Assembly (NCBI GenBank): GCA_013399305.1
Contig: VXAI01000088.1
Coordinates: 1,897,878 to 1,961,877 of the forward strand
Source of the DNA: Rostratula benghalensis
Lineage: Eukaryota > Chordata > Aves > Charadriiformes > Rostratulidae
DNA length: 64,000 nucleotides
Reading direction: 5' to 3'
Shown one piece after another: positions 63,051-64,000 of this stretch. Position numbers and translations under genes: made by a program. The notes beneath the pieces were generated by a model. It was given only the letters and a program-made list of their open reading frames with translations. It ran no database searches and was not told where the DNA came from. Position 1 is the first letter of the stretch. Each line of letters begins with the position of its first letter.

Positions 63051-64000
63051 CACCAAAATCTCGCTCTCACATTGCTGCGAAATTGTTTAAATGAAAACCA
63101 CACTTGGTATGTAAAGAATGCATAGTGTCACATCAATCAGAAGGCTTTTTATTTAATAGTCTTATAAATACAAAAAAAGAGAAATTGCTATGTTAATTTA
63201 AAGCAATCTAACTGACTTACCTTTTAAATTAATAAACCTTCTGAATTTTACCAGAAACCGCATCACTGCAAGGCATAATTAAGTACTTTTATAGCATTTA
63301 AACAGTTACATGGCTTCTGAAAATGGCCTTTTATCTAAGTTATTCAAATACGGTTCTAGAGGATGCAAACATCTGGCTTTGATTTCGGCTATGGGAACTC
63401 TGAAGTTCTTAGCTTTCTCCAGATTTCAATTCTGCAAAGAGTAACTATTGTACAAACAAATCACTGCAATGGCTCCATAATTTAATTTACCATTAATACA
63501 ATAAGGGGTGACAACTGACATTCTGGAAGTAATTGCATCTGCAGTGAAGTCAAAAAACCCATAAAGTTATAGCTGAAATAATGAACAATCACAATAATTT
63601 ATGATGAAATATGATTAGTATGATGAATCATAGTAATTTATGATTAAATTCGTAACTCTTCAGGATTGTCACGAAAGCTTGATGTGTGAGATGAAAGCAC
63701 AACATTAAATATATTTTAGCCATTTACACTATGAGCTCCTAACCTGTTAATTCTGCGTAACACACCTGATCATGGTTTGTGAATACAGGTATAGAACTAT
63801 TTAACTAATTTTGCGTATTAGCTTCTATCTTGTTTAGGGTTTGGAGGGGTGGTTTGGGTTCAGTTAGGTTTTTTGGGGTTTTTTTGAGACATGAGCAAGG
63901 AAGCTAATAATCTAACCTGTGTTATCCATTCCATGTGAACAGTTCTCACTTAAAATCCATGATAACTGCAGTATGGAGGCTACTAATGCTAGTATGCCAG

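Larger units (their letters stand above)
41682..64000 (-). other. EDIL3: Upstream EDIL3 intron (probably intron 1), 3' part
   Basis: About 22.3 kb lies upstream of the exon in the direction of transcription. I see no signal-peptide exon, GC-rich promoter or CpG island here, so the first exon is inferred to be beyond 64000. The stretch holds four CR1 fragments (42282, 49504, 54689, 58279), scattered homopolymers and otherwise unique AT-rich DNA. Several short open frames, for example around 42109-42872 and 48587-48916, lack splice context or recognisable motifs. The intron number is inferred from the known EDIL3 protein order. Confidence 0.75.
58786..64000. other. Unique AT-rich intron with no gene seen
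   Basis: It holds a T19 run (59360-59378), T-rich runs near 60739 and 62875, an A/C-rich low-complexity tract at 63001-63050 and a G/T-rich run at 63836-63887. The open frame on the minus strand at 60702-61088 ends in poly-Lys from a T run and shows no domain. No first exon or CpG island of EDIL3 is visible. Confidence 0.6.

Noticed and set aside
1..64000. A search for tRNA, rRNA, snRNA, CRISPR-like arrays, DNA transposon termini and endogenous retroviral LTRs
   Set aside because: None was recognised by eye. A repeat-library and covariance-model search would be needed to exclude short or old copies.

Overview
This window is AT-rich vertebrate nuclear DNA, almost certainly from a bird. The evidence is at least fifteen CR1 LINE copies of avian type. 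Most end in the octamer-like CR1 tail (ATTCTRTG-like) rather than poly-A. The remainder is single-copy, intron-like sequence with few CpGs. The species cannot be named from the sequence. There are no bacterial-style genes, operons, CRISPR arrays or RNA genes that I can support.

The only host coding sequence I can defend is one 129-bp exon on the minus strand (41553-41681). It is flanked by consensus splice sites and encodes a complete six-cysteine EGF domain. I identify it as the first EGF exon of EDIL3 (DEL-1), a secreted integrin- and phosphatidylserine-binding matrix protein. If so, the whole window lies inside EDIL3: about 22 kb of the upstream intron on the right and about 41.5 kb of the downstream intron on the left. 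I found no signal-peptide exon, CpG-island promoter or second or third EGF exon. EDIL3 is Z-linked in chicken, so the Z chromosome is the likely source, by inference.

Layout: 1-12.8 kb is mostly unique intron with one CR1 fragment, a pyrimidine-rich tract and a purine/G-rich tract. 12.8-25.1 kb holds five CR1 pieces, including two closely related copies of which one is an internal-deletion derivative, plus a 90-bp assembly gap. 25.7-25.95 kb is a GGGAA pentanucleotide array broken by a 106-bp gap. 29.8-35.6 kb is a cluster of three same-strand CR1 copies, one about 3.2 kb long with recognisable ORF1 and reverse-transcriptase remains. 38-40.1 kb has two more CR1 copies, and the exon follows at 41.6 kb. 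42.3-64 kb is mostly unique intron with four more CR1 pieces, short minisatellite-type duplications and homopolymers.

All other open frames look like CR1 coding remnants, microsatellite translations or chance frames in AT-rich DNA. I did not find a convincing undescribed biological system. The items worth checking are the decayed multi-domain CR1 element, the CR1 deletion derivative, the collapsed GGGAA array and a few candidate intronic regulatory or structural sequences.
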